Of a stretch of DNA of 64,000 bases, positions 24,697 through 33,895 are shown piece after piece. The stretch is from an uncultured cyanobacterium. GTDB taxonomy: Bacteria; Cyanobacteriota; Cyanobacteriia; Cyanobacteriales; Nostocaceae. The translations under genes and the position numbers were made by a program. Location: contig CAINGU010000087.1 of the NCBI GenBank assembly GCA_903848645.1, forward strand, positions 124,001 to 188,000, read 5' to 3'. The number at the start of each line of letters is the position of its first letter. Position 1 is the first letter of the stretch. The notes beneath the pieces were generated by a model. It was given only the letters and a program-made list of their open reading frames with translations. It was not told where the DNA came from and ran no database searches.

Positions 24697-27600
24697 ATGA
24701 AGATCAGAAAAATCTTTAAGTTCCTGCTTATTGTCACTCTCGTATTTGGAATGACCTGTTGTAATTTTATTGGGATTAAATCAGGTCAGGAAAAATTACC
24801 AACTGTTGAGTCAGTCATAACGCCAAAATTACCAGATTGGATAGAACAAATCAGTCCTTTGGGAGATGCAAAATCTCTGGGGCAAATCCGTATCCGTTTT
24901 AAAGAAGCTTTAATTCCTGTTGAAAGTCTTGATAGTCCCCAGCAGCAAAGTTTATTAACTAAATTTGCAATTTGGCCTCCTTTACCGGGACAATTTCGCT
25001 TTTTGACTCCGCGTATGGTAGGTTTTCAAGCTGATAAAGCTATCCCCAAAGCGACGCGAGTTAAGGTTACTCTCAAAGCTGGTTTAGCAGATTTAAAAAA
25101 TCATCAGTTAAATCAAGATTTGGCTTGGACTTTTAATACTGAACCTATTCAAATTACTAATTTACCAGGAGTTAACCCGATTGAAAAAGCAGAAATTGAA
25201 CCCATAGATTTACAACCAAAGTTGCAATTTACTTCTAATTTAGAATTAGATTTAGATTCTGTGCAAAAGCATTTATTGTTAATTCCTGAAGGTAAAACTC
25301 AAGGTGTGGGTTTTCAGGTAGAATTAGCCAAAGATGAAAAACCAGAAAGTTTAGATCCTTTAGAAAAATTTGATTCTTCAGCCCGAAATTGGGTTTATAA
25401 TCTTACTCCTGGGCAAAATTTAGAAAAAGCTACATCTTATCGGTTAACTTTTTCTCCTGGTATTCTTCCTGCTAATGGCAATTTACCGAGTGAAAAAGAA
25501 TTTGTCAGTAAATTAGCGACTTATTCACCTTTGGGATTTGTGGGAATTAAACCCTATGGAGAACCAGATTCAGCACGAACTTATGGCAGATTTATTAAAG
25601 GTAGTCCCCAACTAGAATTTAATAATATCTTGTTAGCAGATTCCGTTAAGGAAAATATTAAAATTAAGCCAAGACCAAAAAATATTGATAGTGTACTGCA
25701 AGTTTCTGGAGAAGATCGAATTGTCAGCATTAATCCTTATGCTTTAGAACCAGCTACTACTTATACAATTAATATTGAGAAAAACCTCAAAGATAAGTTT
25801 GGACAAAGTTTAGGTAAACCAGTAACAATTAAATATGATACTGGTGATATCGCTGGGAATATTTCTGTACCATCAGATTTGAATATTTTTCCTACAGATA
25901 AAGATTTGCAAATTAATATTGATACCATTAATTTACCAGATTCAAAATATCAAGCAGCTTATCGGATTGTTAAGCCGACAGATTTAGTTTATACAAATAC
26001 TGCTAATGATTTATTACCGCAACCTTCTAAATGGCAAGATTTCAAAATTAGGGGTAAGCAAAATCAGTCAGTAAATATCAATGTTCCCCTCAAAGAAAAA
26101 TTAGGTACTACTCAGGGAATGTTAGCTTATGGAGTGCAAGCACGAACTTATAAATATCAAGAAGATGGTAAACAATTGTGGCAAGAACCAACAACTTATG
26201 GAATGGTACAATTAACTAATTTAGGTGTCTTTTCTCAATGGTTTCCAGAATCGGGTTTAATTCGTGTTCATTATCTTAGTAATGGTTCACCGGTTAAAGG
26301 GGCAAATATTGAAATTTATCAATCAAAATTGTCAGATAAATCTCGTCCTCAACCTGTACCCTGTGTAACTGGTAAAACTGATGAAAAGGGAATTTTTATC
26401 ATTGACAATAATCAATTAACACAATGTTATCCTCAAGTGAAATCTAGTTTACCACAATTATTAGTAATTGCTAGTGAAAATCAAGATTGGGCATTTACTA
26501 GAAATGAAGAATATAGTGGTGCTTATGGTTATGGAATTGATGCTGGTTGGGAAGCTGAGAAACCAGAATCACGAGGTCTTATCTTTTCTGATAGAAAGCT
26601 ATATCAACCCGGAGAAAAAGCGGCTTTTACTGCTTTTGCAAATTATTTAGAAAATGGTAAAGTTCAGGAAGATAAAAATTCCGTCTATCAATTAACTTTA
26701 GTAAATACTAATGGCAAAAATACAGATTTAGGAACAAAGACAACTAATGAATTTAGTACATTTTCTTTAGAGTTACCGATTCCCAAAAATCAGCCTTTAG
26801 GATTTTATACTATTAAAGCAAAAGGTAACAAGGGACAAGAAATTTCTGGAGAGTTTCGAGTAGCAGAATTTAAACCACCAAATTTCAAAGTTGATTTACA
26901 GCTAAATAAGAAATATGCAGTAATTGATGACAAAATTGATGTACAAGTAGGGAGTAATTATTTATTTGGTTCACCGGTGGAAGGAGGAGAAGCCAAATAT
27001 TTTGTTACTCGTCAACAAGCTAATTTTATTCCTAAAGGTTGGGAAGAATTTAGTTTTGGAAGACAATGGTTTTGGCCAGAAGAAAGTCCCAATGTTCCTA
27101 ATGATGTCTTACAAAATAACACTAAATTAGATCCCAACGGGAAAAGTAATCAAACTTTAACTGTAGCTAAAGATTTACCCTACCCCATGACTTACCGGGT
27201 AGACGTGCAAATTAGTGATGTTTCTAATTTATCCGTTGCTAATTCCCAAACTTTTACGGCTTTACCTAGTAACAGAATTATTGGATTAAAAAGTAATTTT
27301 GTAGCTGACGCTGGTAAGGATTTTCCTGTAGAATTTATTGTCACTGACCCAACGGGAAAACCTCTGGAAAATCAAAAGATACATCTGGAATTACAACAGA
27401 TGAAATATAGCAGTGTTACTAAAATTGTTGAAGGTAGCAAAACCCCAAAAAATCAAGTTGAATATCAGACAGTTGGGAAAACAGATATTACATCTGGGAA
27501 TACTCCCCAAACAGTCAAGTTCAAACCTACTGTATCAGGTTCATATCGCATTCGGGCTAATTTTAGTGATAATAGAGATGAAATTACAGCCACAGATTTA

Positions 27601-30402
27601 CAAATTTGGGTGACAGGAGAAAATCAAGTATTTTGGGGTGGAGAACAAAAAGATAAATTAGAAATTAAATTAAATAAAAAAGAGTTTAAACCTGGAGACA
27701 CAGCTACAGCTTTAATTCAATCTCCCTACCCAGAAGCAGAATTATATTTTGCAGTCATTAAAGATAAACCTCTCTATCAACAAGTTATCAAAATTAAAGG
27801 AGGTGCGCCCCAAATTCAGTTTACAATTACGCCAGAAATGTTACCTAATGCAGCAGTACAAGCGGTGTTGGTTAGACAAGGTAAACCACTTAATCAAATA
27901 GAACCGGGAAGTTTAGAAAATTTAGCCCGAATTGGTTTTGCTGATTTTAAAGTTAACCTAGCAGATAAATATTTAAAGTTACAAGTTAACCCAGTTGAAA
28001 AATCTTTAGAACCGGGAAAAGAAGCAACCGTAGAACTGGAATTAAAAGATGATCAAGGAAACCCCACCAAAGGACAATTTACTGTTATGGTGGTAAATGA
28101 AGCGGTGTTACAATTAACTGGTTATCGTCCGCCAAATTTAGTAGATACTGTTTATGCAGAACAACCAATTTCTACCCGATTTAGTGATAATCGTCGTGAT
28201 GTTAAATTAGCACCATTACCGACAAATTTACCCAAAGGTTGGGGTTATGGTGGTGGCTTATCAAATGCTTTAGCAAATACTCGCATTCGTGAAGATTTTC
28301 AAGCTTTAGCTTATTACAATGGTTCGGTAATTAGTGATGATTATGGTAAGGCGAAAATCACCTTTAAATTACCCGATAATCTAACAACTTGGCGGATAAT
28401 GGTAGTGGCTACGGACGGAAATTTGCGGTTTGGGAATGGTGACGCAACATTTATCACGACAAAACCATTAATAACTAATGCTATTTTGCCACAATTTGCC
28501 CGCACAGGCGATCGCATTTTCGCAGGTTTATCCGTTACTAACACCACCACAAACACCGGAAATCTGCATATTCACGGTGAACTTAGCGGTTCTCTCAACT
28601 TCGCGGAAAATAACCCCAAAACCACCACATTACAACCAAAAGCCGAGTCAGCAACCCAAGCTTATCGTTTCCCCATGATAGCGGGTAATGTGGGAGAAAG
28701 TAAAGTTACATTTACCACCCAATTAAATAATATTGCTGATGCTTTTACTGTCCCTTTGGAAATTAAACCTTTAGAAATTACTGAACAAGTTGTGGAAACT
28801 GGTGTTAGTGAAAAACAGGTAAAAATTCCGGTGAATATTGCTAAAAATACCTTCCGCGAAGCCGGAGGTTTAGATATTCAATTAGCTAGTACCTTAATTC
28901 CAGCAATTAAAGCCCCCGCAAAACAAGTTTTAGAAAATAATGATTTACCATTTGCAGAACCAGCCGCAAGTCAATTATTAATTGCTGCAAATCTGCAAAC
29001 TCTCACCCAAAAATATAATCAGACATTTGCCGAATTTAATCCTCAAGCACAAGCAAAATTAGCAATTGCACAATTACAAACTCTGCAAATAGCAGATGGT
29101 GGTTTTGCAGCTTTTCCCGGACAAGAAAAATCCGATCCCTGGGTTTCTAGTTATGCGGGAGAATCTTTAGTTAAAGCTAATCAAATTTTTCCTGGTTTGG
29201 TTGATAGTAAAATCATCTCTAGTCTGAAAACTTATCTTCAAAATGTTCTCGCTAACCCTGGACAATACGACTTTTGTAAACAAAAACTCTGTAAGTCTCA
29301 ACTTCAACTAAATTCTTTAATTGCCATAGCACAATTAGGAGATAAACGCAATAGTTTTTTATCAGATATTTATCAACAACGCGATGATTTTGATCTAGTC
29401 ACTCAAATTAAATTAGCCAGATATTTATATCAATTTCCTGAATGGCAAAATCAAGCCCAAATTATGCGGGTACAGTTACAAAAAAATATCTATGAAACTG
29501 GACGTACCGCAGTTGTGAATTTACCTCAAAATTGGAGTTGGATGAGTTCAAATACTACCACCCAAGCCCAAGCTTTACGGTTATTTATTGACCAAAAAAC
29601 CAACTCGGAAATCATTGATAAATTACTGCAAAGCCTTCTCAATTTACGCAGAGATGGCACATGGGAATCTAGTTATAATAACGCCCAAGCCCTCACAGCT
29701 TTAGTTGCATATAGCCAACTTCAACCCACACCACCTAATTTTATGACTACGGTAAAATTAGCAAATCAGAAATTAGGAGAAACCCGTTTTAATGGTTATG
29801 AAAATCCTAACTTACAGATAAACGTTCCTATGAATCAATTACCTCAAGGTAAACGTGATTTATGGTTACAAAAATCTGGAAGAGGCAAATTACATTATTT
29901 AGTTGCTTACAAATATCGGTTACAAGGAAATCAACCAGGAAGATTCAACGGTTTGCGAGTAACGCGAGAAATTAGTAAAGTCAATGAAGAGAAAATTATC
30001 CAAAAAACCGGAATGTATGCCCTTGATAAACCTTTAACTTTACAGCCTGGACAAGTTTTTGATATTGGGTTAGAAGTAATTACAGATCATCCTGTAGATC
30101 ATGTAGTCATAAAAGACCCCTTACCCGCAGGTTTTGAAGCCGTAGATGATAGTTTTCAAACAGCGACACCAGCATTACAAGCAAAAGCCGATAATTGGCA
30201 ATTAGGATATAAAACAATCCATAAAGATCGGATTATTTCCTATGCAAATCATCTTGAACCAGGAGTTTACAGTTTACATTATTTAGTCCGTTCTGTGACT
30301 CCAGGAACATTTATTTGGCCAGGTACAGAAGTTCATCTTCAATATGCACCAGAAGAGTTTGGACGTAGTGCAGATTCTACATTAAATATCTTGGATAAGT
30401 AA
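24697..30402 (+). CDS. Bacterial alpha-2-macroglobulin-family lipoprotein
   Basis: The product is a very large (1901-residue) periplasmic lipoprotein with signal MKIRKIFKFLLIVTLVFGMTCC. Residues about 30-350 form the early MG-like domains; the MG2/bait-like region is near 540-900, and the A2M domain begins near SVISDDYGKAKITFKLPDNLTTWRIMVVATDG. A TED-like helical toroid (about 1395-1665) and a C-terminal receptor-like domain follow. The thioester site (normally CxEQ) is absent: the equivalent spot reads LPFAEPAASQ. It therefore resembles the non-thioester class and cannot cross-link proteases. I chose ATG 24697 over a TTG five codons upstream. It is divergent from pbpC. Confidence 0.9.
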   Translation: MKIRKIFKFLLIVTLVFGMTCCNFIGIKSGQEKLPTVESVITPKLPDWIEQISPLGDAKSLGQIRIRFKEALIPVESLDSPQQQSLLTKFAIWPPLPGQFRFLTPRMVGFQADKAIPKATRVKVTLKAGLADLKNHQLNQDLAWTFNTEPIQITNLPGVNPIEKAEIEPIDLQPKLQFTSNLELDLDSVQKHLLLIPEGKTQGVGFQVELAKDEKPESLDPLEKFDSSARNWVYNLTPGQNLEKATSYRLTFSPGILPANGNLPSEKEFVSKLATYSPLGFVGIKPYGEPDSARTYGRFIKGSPQLEFNNILLADSVKENIKIKPRPKNIDSVLQVSGEDRIVSINPYALEPATTYTINIEKNLKDKFGQSLGKPVTIKYDTGDIAGNISVPSDLNIFPTDKDLQINIDTINLPDSKYQAAYRIVKPTDLVYTNTANDLLPQPSKWQDFKIRGKQNQSVNINVPLKEKLGTTQGMLAYGVQARTYKYQEDGKQLWQEPTTYGMVQLTNLGVFSQWFPESGLIRVHYLSNGSPVKGANIEIYQSKLSDKSRPQPVPCVTGKTDEKGIFIIDNNQLTQCYPQVKSSLPQLLVIASENQDWAFTRNEEYSGAYGYGIDAGWEAEKPESRGLIFSDRKLYQPGEKAAFTAFANYLENGKVQEDKNSVYQLTLVNTNGKNTDLGTKTTNEFSTFSLELPIPKNQPLGFYTIKAKGNKGQEISGEFRVAEFKPPNFKVDLQLNKKYAVIDDKIDVQVGSNYLFGSPVEGGEAKYFVTRQQANFIPKGWEEFSFGRQWFWPEESPNVPNDVLQNNTKLDPNGKSNQTLTVAKDLPYPMTYRVDVQISDVSNLSVANSQTFTALPSNRIIGLKSNFVADAGKDFPVEFIVTDPTGKPLENQKIHLELQQMKYSSVTKIVEGSKTPKNQVEYQTVGKTDITSGNTPQTVKFKPTVSGSYRIRANFSDNRDEITATDLQIWVTGENQVFWGGEQKDKLEIKLNKKEFKPGDTATALIQSPYPEAELYFAVIKDKPLYQQVIKIKGGAPQIQFTITPEMLPNAAVQAVLVRQGKPLNQIEPGSLENLARIGFADFKVNLADKYLKLQVNPVEKSLEPGKEATVELELKDDQGNPTKGQFTVMVVNEAVLQLTGYRPPNLVDTVYAEQPISTRFSDNRRDVKLAPLPTNLPKGWGYGGGLSNALANTRIREDFQALAYYNGSVISDDYGKAKITFKLPDNLTTWRIMVVATDGNLRFGNGDATFITTKPLITNAILPQFARTGDRIFAGLSVTNTTTNTGNLHIHGELSGSLNFAENNPKTTTLQPKAESATQAYRFPMIAGNVGESKVTFTTQLNNIADAFTVPLEIKPLEITEQVVETGVSEKQVKIPVNIAKNTFREAGGLDIQLASTLIPAIKAPAKQVLENNDLPFAEPAASQLLIAANLQTLTQKYNQTFAEFNPQAQAKLAIAQLQTLQIADGGFAAFPGQEKSDPWVSSYAGESLVKANQIFPGLVDSKIISSLKTYLQNVLANPGQYDFCKQKLCKSQLQLNSLIAIAQLGDKRNSFLSDIYQQRDDFDLVTQIKLARYLYQFPEWQNQAQIMRVQLQKNIYETGRTAVVNLPQNWSWMSSNTTTQAQALRLFIDQKTNSEIIDKLLQSLLNLRRDGTWESSYNNAQALTALVAYSQLQPTPPNFMTTVKLANQKLGETRFNGYENPNLQINVPMNQLPQGKRDLWLQKSGRGKLHYLVAYKYRLQGNQPGRFNGLRVTREISKVNEEKIIQKTGMYALDKPLTLQPGQVFDIGLEVITDHPVDHVVIKDPLPAGFEAVDDSFQTATPALQAKADNWQLGYKTIHKDRIISYANHLEPGVYSLHYLVRSVTPGTFIWPGTEVHLQYAPEEFGRSADSTLNILDK

Positions 30403-30703
30403 ATTTTCTCCATATTCAACATCTTCGAGAAAGATTGTTAAGAATAATTTACCGCAGATAAACGCAGATAAACGCAAATAAAGACAGATGAATTAATGGA
30501 TTTCATGATTCTGTACAGGCTTAGATAAAATTGGTATAACTCTTGCAACTTGCAATAAGAAGTACCAATTCCACATTCCACAGTTAGTTGACGTTATAAA
30601 AATACTCACAGAGTCAGTTTTTGAATAAAAAACAACTTGTATTTATACTTTATAATTTAATGCTAAGTTAAGAGTTATTAGCCCTTTTTTCCACACTTAC
30701 CTA
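30403..30703. other. Spacer before rnc
   Basis: The spacer holds a short tandem of CGCAGATAAA units (30453-30482), a dispersed Nostocales word, then an AT-rich region likely to contain the rnc promoter. No gene was seen. Confidence 0.4.
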
Positions 30704-31426
30704 ATGTCCAGCGTTTATCCTCGCCGTCAACGGCAGCTTGAAAGTTTAGTCCAAAAGTTCGGTTTGTCACTAAATGCACCGATAAAGTGGCAATTGTTGG
30801 ACTTGGCTCTAACTCATCCTACTGTCTCTGATACTGCCAATTATGAACAGCTAGAGTTTGTTGGCGATGCGGTGGTACGTCTCGTGGCGGCTGTGGTATT
30901 ATGGGAACATTATCCTTTGCTTACAGTCGGTGATTTTGCGGCTATTCGTTCAGTCTTGGTAAGCGATCGCATTCTCGCCCAACTAGCCAGGGAATATGGT
31001 TTAGAATTATACTTATTGGTTGCTGGTAGTGCCACGGCTGATCACGTTGGCCAAGAGTCACGATTAGCAGATTCTTTTGAAGCCGTTCTAGGAGCGCTTT
31101 ACCTTAGCACTAACAATCTCAACCTGATTCGTCCTTGGTTAGATCCCCATTTTCAACAGCTAACCACCGAAATTCGCCTTGATCCTGCCAGACTTAACTA
31201 TAAAGCAGCTTTGCAAGAATGGACTCAAGCACAATTCAAGGTTCTACCAGAATACCGAGTTTTGGAAATGACTCAACCCCACCGTACTCATGAACGCTTT
31301 TTTGCCGAAGTTTGGCTACATGAGAAAATGTTAGGACAAGGTAAAGGACGTTCCATTAAAGCCGCTGAACAAGCCGCTGCGAAAGTTGCCTATTTAGCAA
31401 TTAGCACCCCGGTGTCAGATGAGTAA
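30704..31426 (+). CDS. rnc: Ribonuclease III
   Basis: The product is a double-strand-specific endoribonuclease for rRNA and mRNA processing. The 240-residue protein has the RNase III signature as EQLEFVGDAVVRLVAA (canonical ERLEFLGDSVL), the second acidic motif DSFEAVLGALYLS, and a dsRNA-binding domain (about 163-235: LNYKAALQEWTQ, then GQGKGRSIKAAEQAAAKVAYLA). The Ser-to-Ala change in the signature is tolerated in some homologues; the acidic residues are kept. Nostocales often have more than one RNase III-like gene, so this may be one of several. Confidence 0.93.
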   Translation: MSSVYPRRQRQLESLVQKFGLSLNAPIKWQLLDLALTHPTVSDTANYEQLEFVGDAVVRLVAAVVLWEHYPLLTVGDFAAIRSVLVSDRILAQLAREYGLELYLLVAGSATADHVGQESRLADSFEAVLGALYLSTNNLNLIRPWLDPHFQQLTTEIRLDPARLNYKAALQEWTQAQFKVLPEYRVLEMTQPHRTHERFFAEVWLHEKMLGQGKGRSIKAAEQAAAKVAYLAISTPVSDE

Positions 31427-31571
31427 TTATAGTAGAATGCAGGAGTCAGGAGTCATTTGAGTATTGATTTCAACTTTGTACCTCCTCCAACTTGCAATGT
31501 GCTGTAATTCAAAATTTCCGCCGATAAAATGCAATAAATCCTATCTCCACTGATAACTGACAAGTAAACAA

Positions 31572-32618
31572 ATGACAAATATTAAAATTGCGATTATTGG
31601 GGTAGGACGGTGGGGAGTGCATTTACTCCGCAACTTTTTGGCACATCCTCACGTAAGTGTAGTCGCAATATTAGACCATCATCCAGAGCAATTAGCAGCA
31701 GTTAAACAGCAATTTAACTTAGACGAAAATGTATTATTAACAACTGATTGGCAAGCTGTCAAGCAAATTCCACAAGTGACAGCAGTAGTAATTGTTACAC
31801 CTGCTATAACGCACTATGACTTAATTAAAGATGCTCTGCAACAGGGTTATCACGTTTTAGCAGAAAAACCTCTAACCATTGACCCCGAAGAATGTCGGGA
31901 ACTCTGTCACTTAGCAGAGCATCAACATTTGATACTCATGGTTGACCAAACTTATTTATTTAACCCGGCTGTAAAACGCGGTCAAACTGTAGTGCAAGAA
32001 GGTCAATTAGGTACTTTACGTTACGGCTATGCTACCCGTACTCATTTGGGTCCCGTCCGTCAAGATGTTGATGCTCTTTGGGATTTAGCAATTCACGATA
32101 TTGCTATTTTCAACAACTGGTTAGGTAAATTACCAGTACAAGTTCAAGGGACAGGTACGGTGTGGTTACAGGAAGGAGAGAAAGAATTGATACCTCCTAC
32201 TCCCGCTTTAGCTGATTTAGTGTGGATAAAATTGACATATCCAGATAATTTTCAAGCCTATATTCATTTGTGTTGGTTAAATCCTGATAAACAAAGAAGA
32301 TTGGGAGTAGTGGGTAGTAAAGGGACTTTGATTTTTGATGAAATGTCTCCTGCCTCACCCTTAACTTTAATACATGGTGAATTTGAGAACCAGGGAAATT
32401 CATTTATTCCTATTAATCAAAAACAGGAAGTATTAGAAATTGAAAAAGCAGAACCATTAAAACAAGTGTGTGATAGCTTTGTCAATTGTGTTTTAACTAA
32501 TACTCCTTCTTTAATTTCCTCCGGTTGGGTAGGTAGAGAATTAGTAGAAATTCTCGCTGCTTTAACAGCATCTTTAAATCAAGGAGGAAAATCCATAAAA
32601 ATCAGCAATAGTTATTAA
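31572..32618 (+). CDS. Gfo/Idh/MocA-family oxidoreductase
   Basis: The 348-residue cytosolic NAD(P)-dependent dehydrogenase has an N-terminal Rossmann fold (IAIIGVGRWGVHLLRNF), then TPAITHYDLIKDALQQGYHVLAEKPLTIDPEE. The AEKPL is the family's conserved EKP motif. The C-terminal sheet domain has DLAIHDIAIFNNWLG with the typical HD pair. The substrate (a sugar or cyclitol) cannot be deduced. It is on the same strand as rnc but 145 bases away, and no sugar pathway genes are near. Confidence 0.87.
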   Translation: MTNIKIAIIGVGRWGVHLLRNFLAHPHVSVVAILDHHPEQLAAVKQQFNLDENVLLTTDWQAVKQIPQVTAVVIVTPAITHYDLIKDALQQGYHVLAEKPLTIDPEECRELCHLAEHQHLILMVDQTYLFNPAVKRGQTVVQEGQLGTLRYGYATRTHLGPVRQDVDALWDLAIHDIAIFNNWLGKLPVQVQGTGTVWLQEGEKELIPPTPALADLVWIKLTYPDNFQAYIHLCWLNPDKQRRLGVVGSKGTLIFDEMSPASPLTLIHGEFENQGNSFIPINQKQEVLEIEKAEPLKQVCDSFVNCVLTNTPSLISSGWVGRELVEILAALTASLNQGGKSIKISNSY

Positions 32619-32711
32619 ATTTCAGGTAAGAATTCAGGTGGGGTGATAAGATACCCGACTTCTTTTATTTATTGTGTCCACAAATTATAAATGGGAGCAT
32701 CCACTTTTGGC

Positions 32712-32853
32712 GGATAGCCCGCACTTCGTGCCGCTTCGCTAACAGACTAGAAGTCTGGGGCTACAAAAACAAAGTCCGCCTTCGCGGACTCTTTGAACCC
32801 ACGCAGGTGGGTTTTGCCTGTGTAGCCGCGATTTCCAATCGCCATCTGTTTCT
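32712..32853 (+). repeat. 142-bp multi-hairpin repeat, copy A
   Basis: Nearly identical to 38585-38726. It contains several nested hairpins (CAGACT-AGA-AGTCTG, GTCCGC-CTTC-GCGGAC, ACCCAC-GCAG-GTGGGT) and ends with GATTTCCAATCGCC. The central loop of the first hairpin is inverted relative to the other copy (AGA against TCT). A non-coding structured repeat; the frames that cross it are artefacts. Confidence 0.9.
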
Positions 32854-32869
32854 TGAATTATGAAACTCT

Positions 32870-32972
32870 TGTAGTGCGGGCAAGATGCCCGCTATATATG
32901 TACCTTATAACACCGGAAAGTGCTGTAATTAAAGCTTTTGTTGGGTTGCGCTGTCGCTTAACCCAACCTACG
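32870..32972. repeat. Additional dispersed palindromes
   Basis: GTGCGGGCAAGATGCCCGC with flanks (32871-32912) is an inverted relative of 2651-2694. It is followed by TGGGTTGCG/TTAACCCA (32942-32968), a second common cyanobacterial palindrome. Together they fill the gap before the His/Met-rich lipoprotein's end and could terminate its transcript. Confidence 0.6.
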
Positions 32973-32989
32973 ATTTTACCGAATATTTT

Positions 32990-33871
32990 CTATTTTACAT
33001 TTACCCAAAAATCTGCAATTTTGATATTTCCATTGCGATTAAATTGCATCCACATTTTATATGTTCCTGATTTGGGGAATTTGGTATGAAATTCGATTTT
33101 TCCATCTGGGGTATCTTTGAGTGCGTGAGCGTGGATATAATCAGATTTTGTCAGGGGAGATGAACTTTTGATAATTACTAAATGACCTTTTTCTCCTAAA
33201 TACGGTTGTAAGTCTTTAATTGGTTGATTTTTATTGTCTTTTAAATCGAAGGTTAAAGTTACGTCTTGTCCAGCTTTAATATTTTTCTCGGAAATATTCA
33301 GATTTACTTTAGTATCTGATAAGGTTTTAGTATTGGTAAACTTTTCTAAATTTTTTGGTAGTGGAACTGCACCGGGAATTGTGATATTCATTAATGATAC
33401 AATTTCTTTTTGTCCAGCAGGTTTATAATCACTAAAAAGTGTATAATTTCCTGATTCTGGAAAATTTGCAGCTACTTCAAAGCGGCCATTTTCTTTGTAT
33501 TCTGGGTGAATATGAGCAAAAGATCGTAAATCATCGCTAACAACAATTAAGTGCATGAGTTTTTCCTGGAAAATGTCAAATTTATGCACAGGTTTTCCAG
33601 TAGAGTCGTGAATATCTATAACTAAATTAATGGGTTGATTGGGAGCTAAACTTTGAGGAGCAGTTAATTTAACTTTAGTAGTTATTTCTGAATTATTTCC
33701 ATGATTCATCTCTTCCATTGAATGTCCATCATGTCCACTCATGGAATCTCCGTCATGATTCATCGTCATACTAGGTGAAACCTGTGTTTTCGGAGATATA
33801 GTAGTTGATGAACAACCAGGAGCTAATAATAATGTTGTCACCACAAAAATACTGGAAAAAATTTTTTTCAT
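32990..33871 (-). CDS. His/Met-rich lipoprotein, probable metal-binding
   Basis: The 293-residue product has a lipoprotein signal (MKKIFSSIFVVTTLLLAPGC, Cys20) and then a His/Met-rich stretch (residues about 33-57; MTMNHDGDSMSGHDGHSMEEMNH), typical of copper or silver ligation. Two beta-rich repeats follow, one around HLIVVSDDLRSFAHIHPEYKENGRFEV and one around HLVIIKSSSPLTKSDYIHAHAL. Both carry HxH-type motifs (AHIH, IHAHA) and a FPxSGxY turn (FPESGNYTLF, FPKSGTYKMW), resembling YtkA-like domains. The gene starts 24 bases after a sensor kinase gene, so the two likely form an operon for metal sensing and handling (inference). Confidence 0.7.
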   Translation of the reverse strand: MKKIFSSIFVVTTLLLAPGCSSTTISPKTQVSPSMTMNHDGDSMSGHDGHSMEEMNHGNNSEITTKVKLTAPQSLAPNQPINLVIDIHDSTGKPVHKFDIFQEKLMHLIVVSDDLRSFAHIHPEYKENGRFEVAANFPESGNYTLFSDYKPAGQKEIVSLMNITIPGAVPLPKNLEKFTNTKTLSDTKVNLNISEKNIKAGQDVTLTFDLKDNKNQPIKDLQPYLGEKGHLVIIKSSSPLTKSDYIHAHALKDTPDGKIEFHTKFPKSGTYKMWMQFNRNGNIKIADFWVNVK

Positions 33872-33895
33872 TTGAGAAGAATTGTCATTTTTAAT

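Noticed and set aside
32672-32863. Frames crossing the 142-bp repeats (also 38680-38865)
   Set aside because: Both are readings through the same non-coding hairpin repeat (shared text GFACVAAISNRHLFL).
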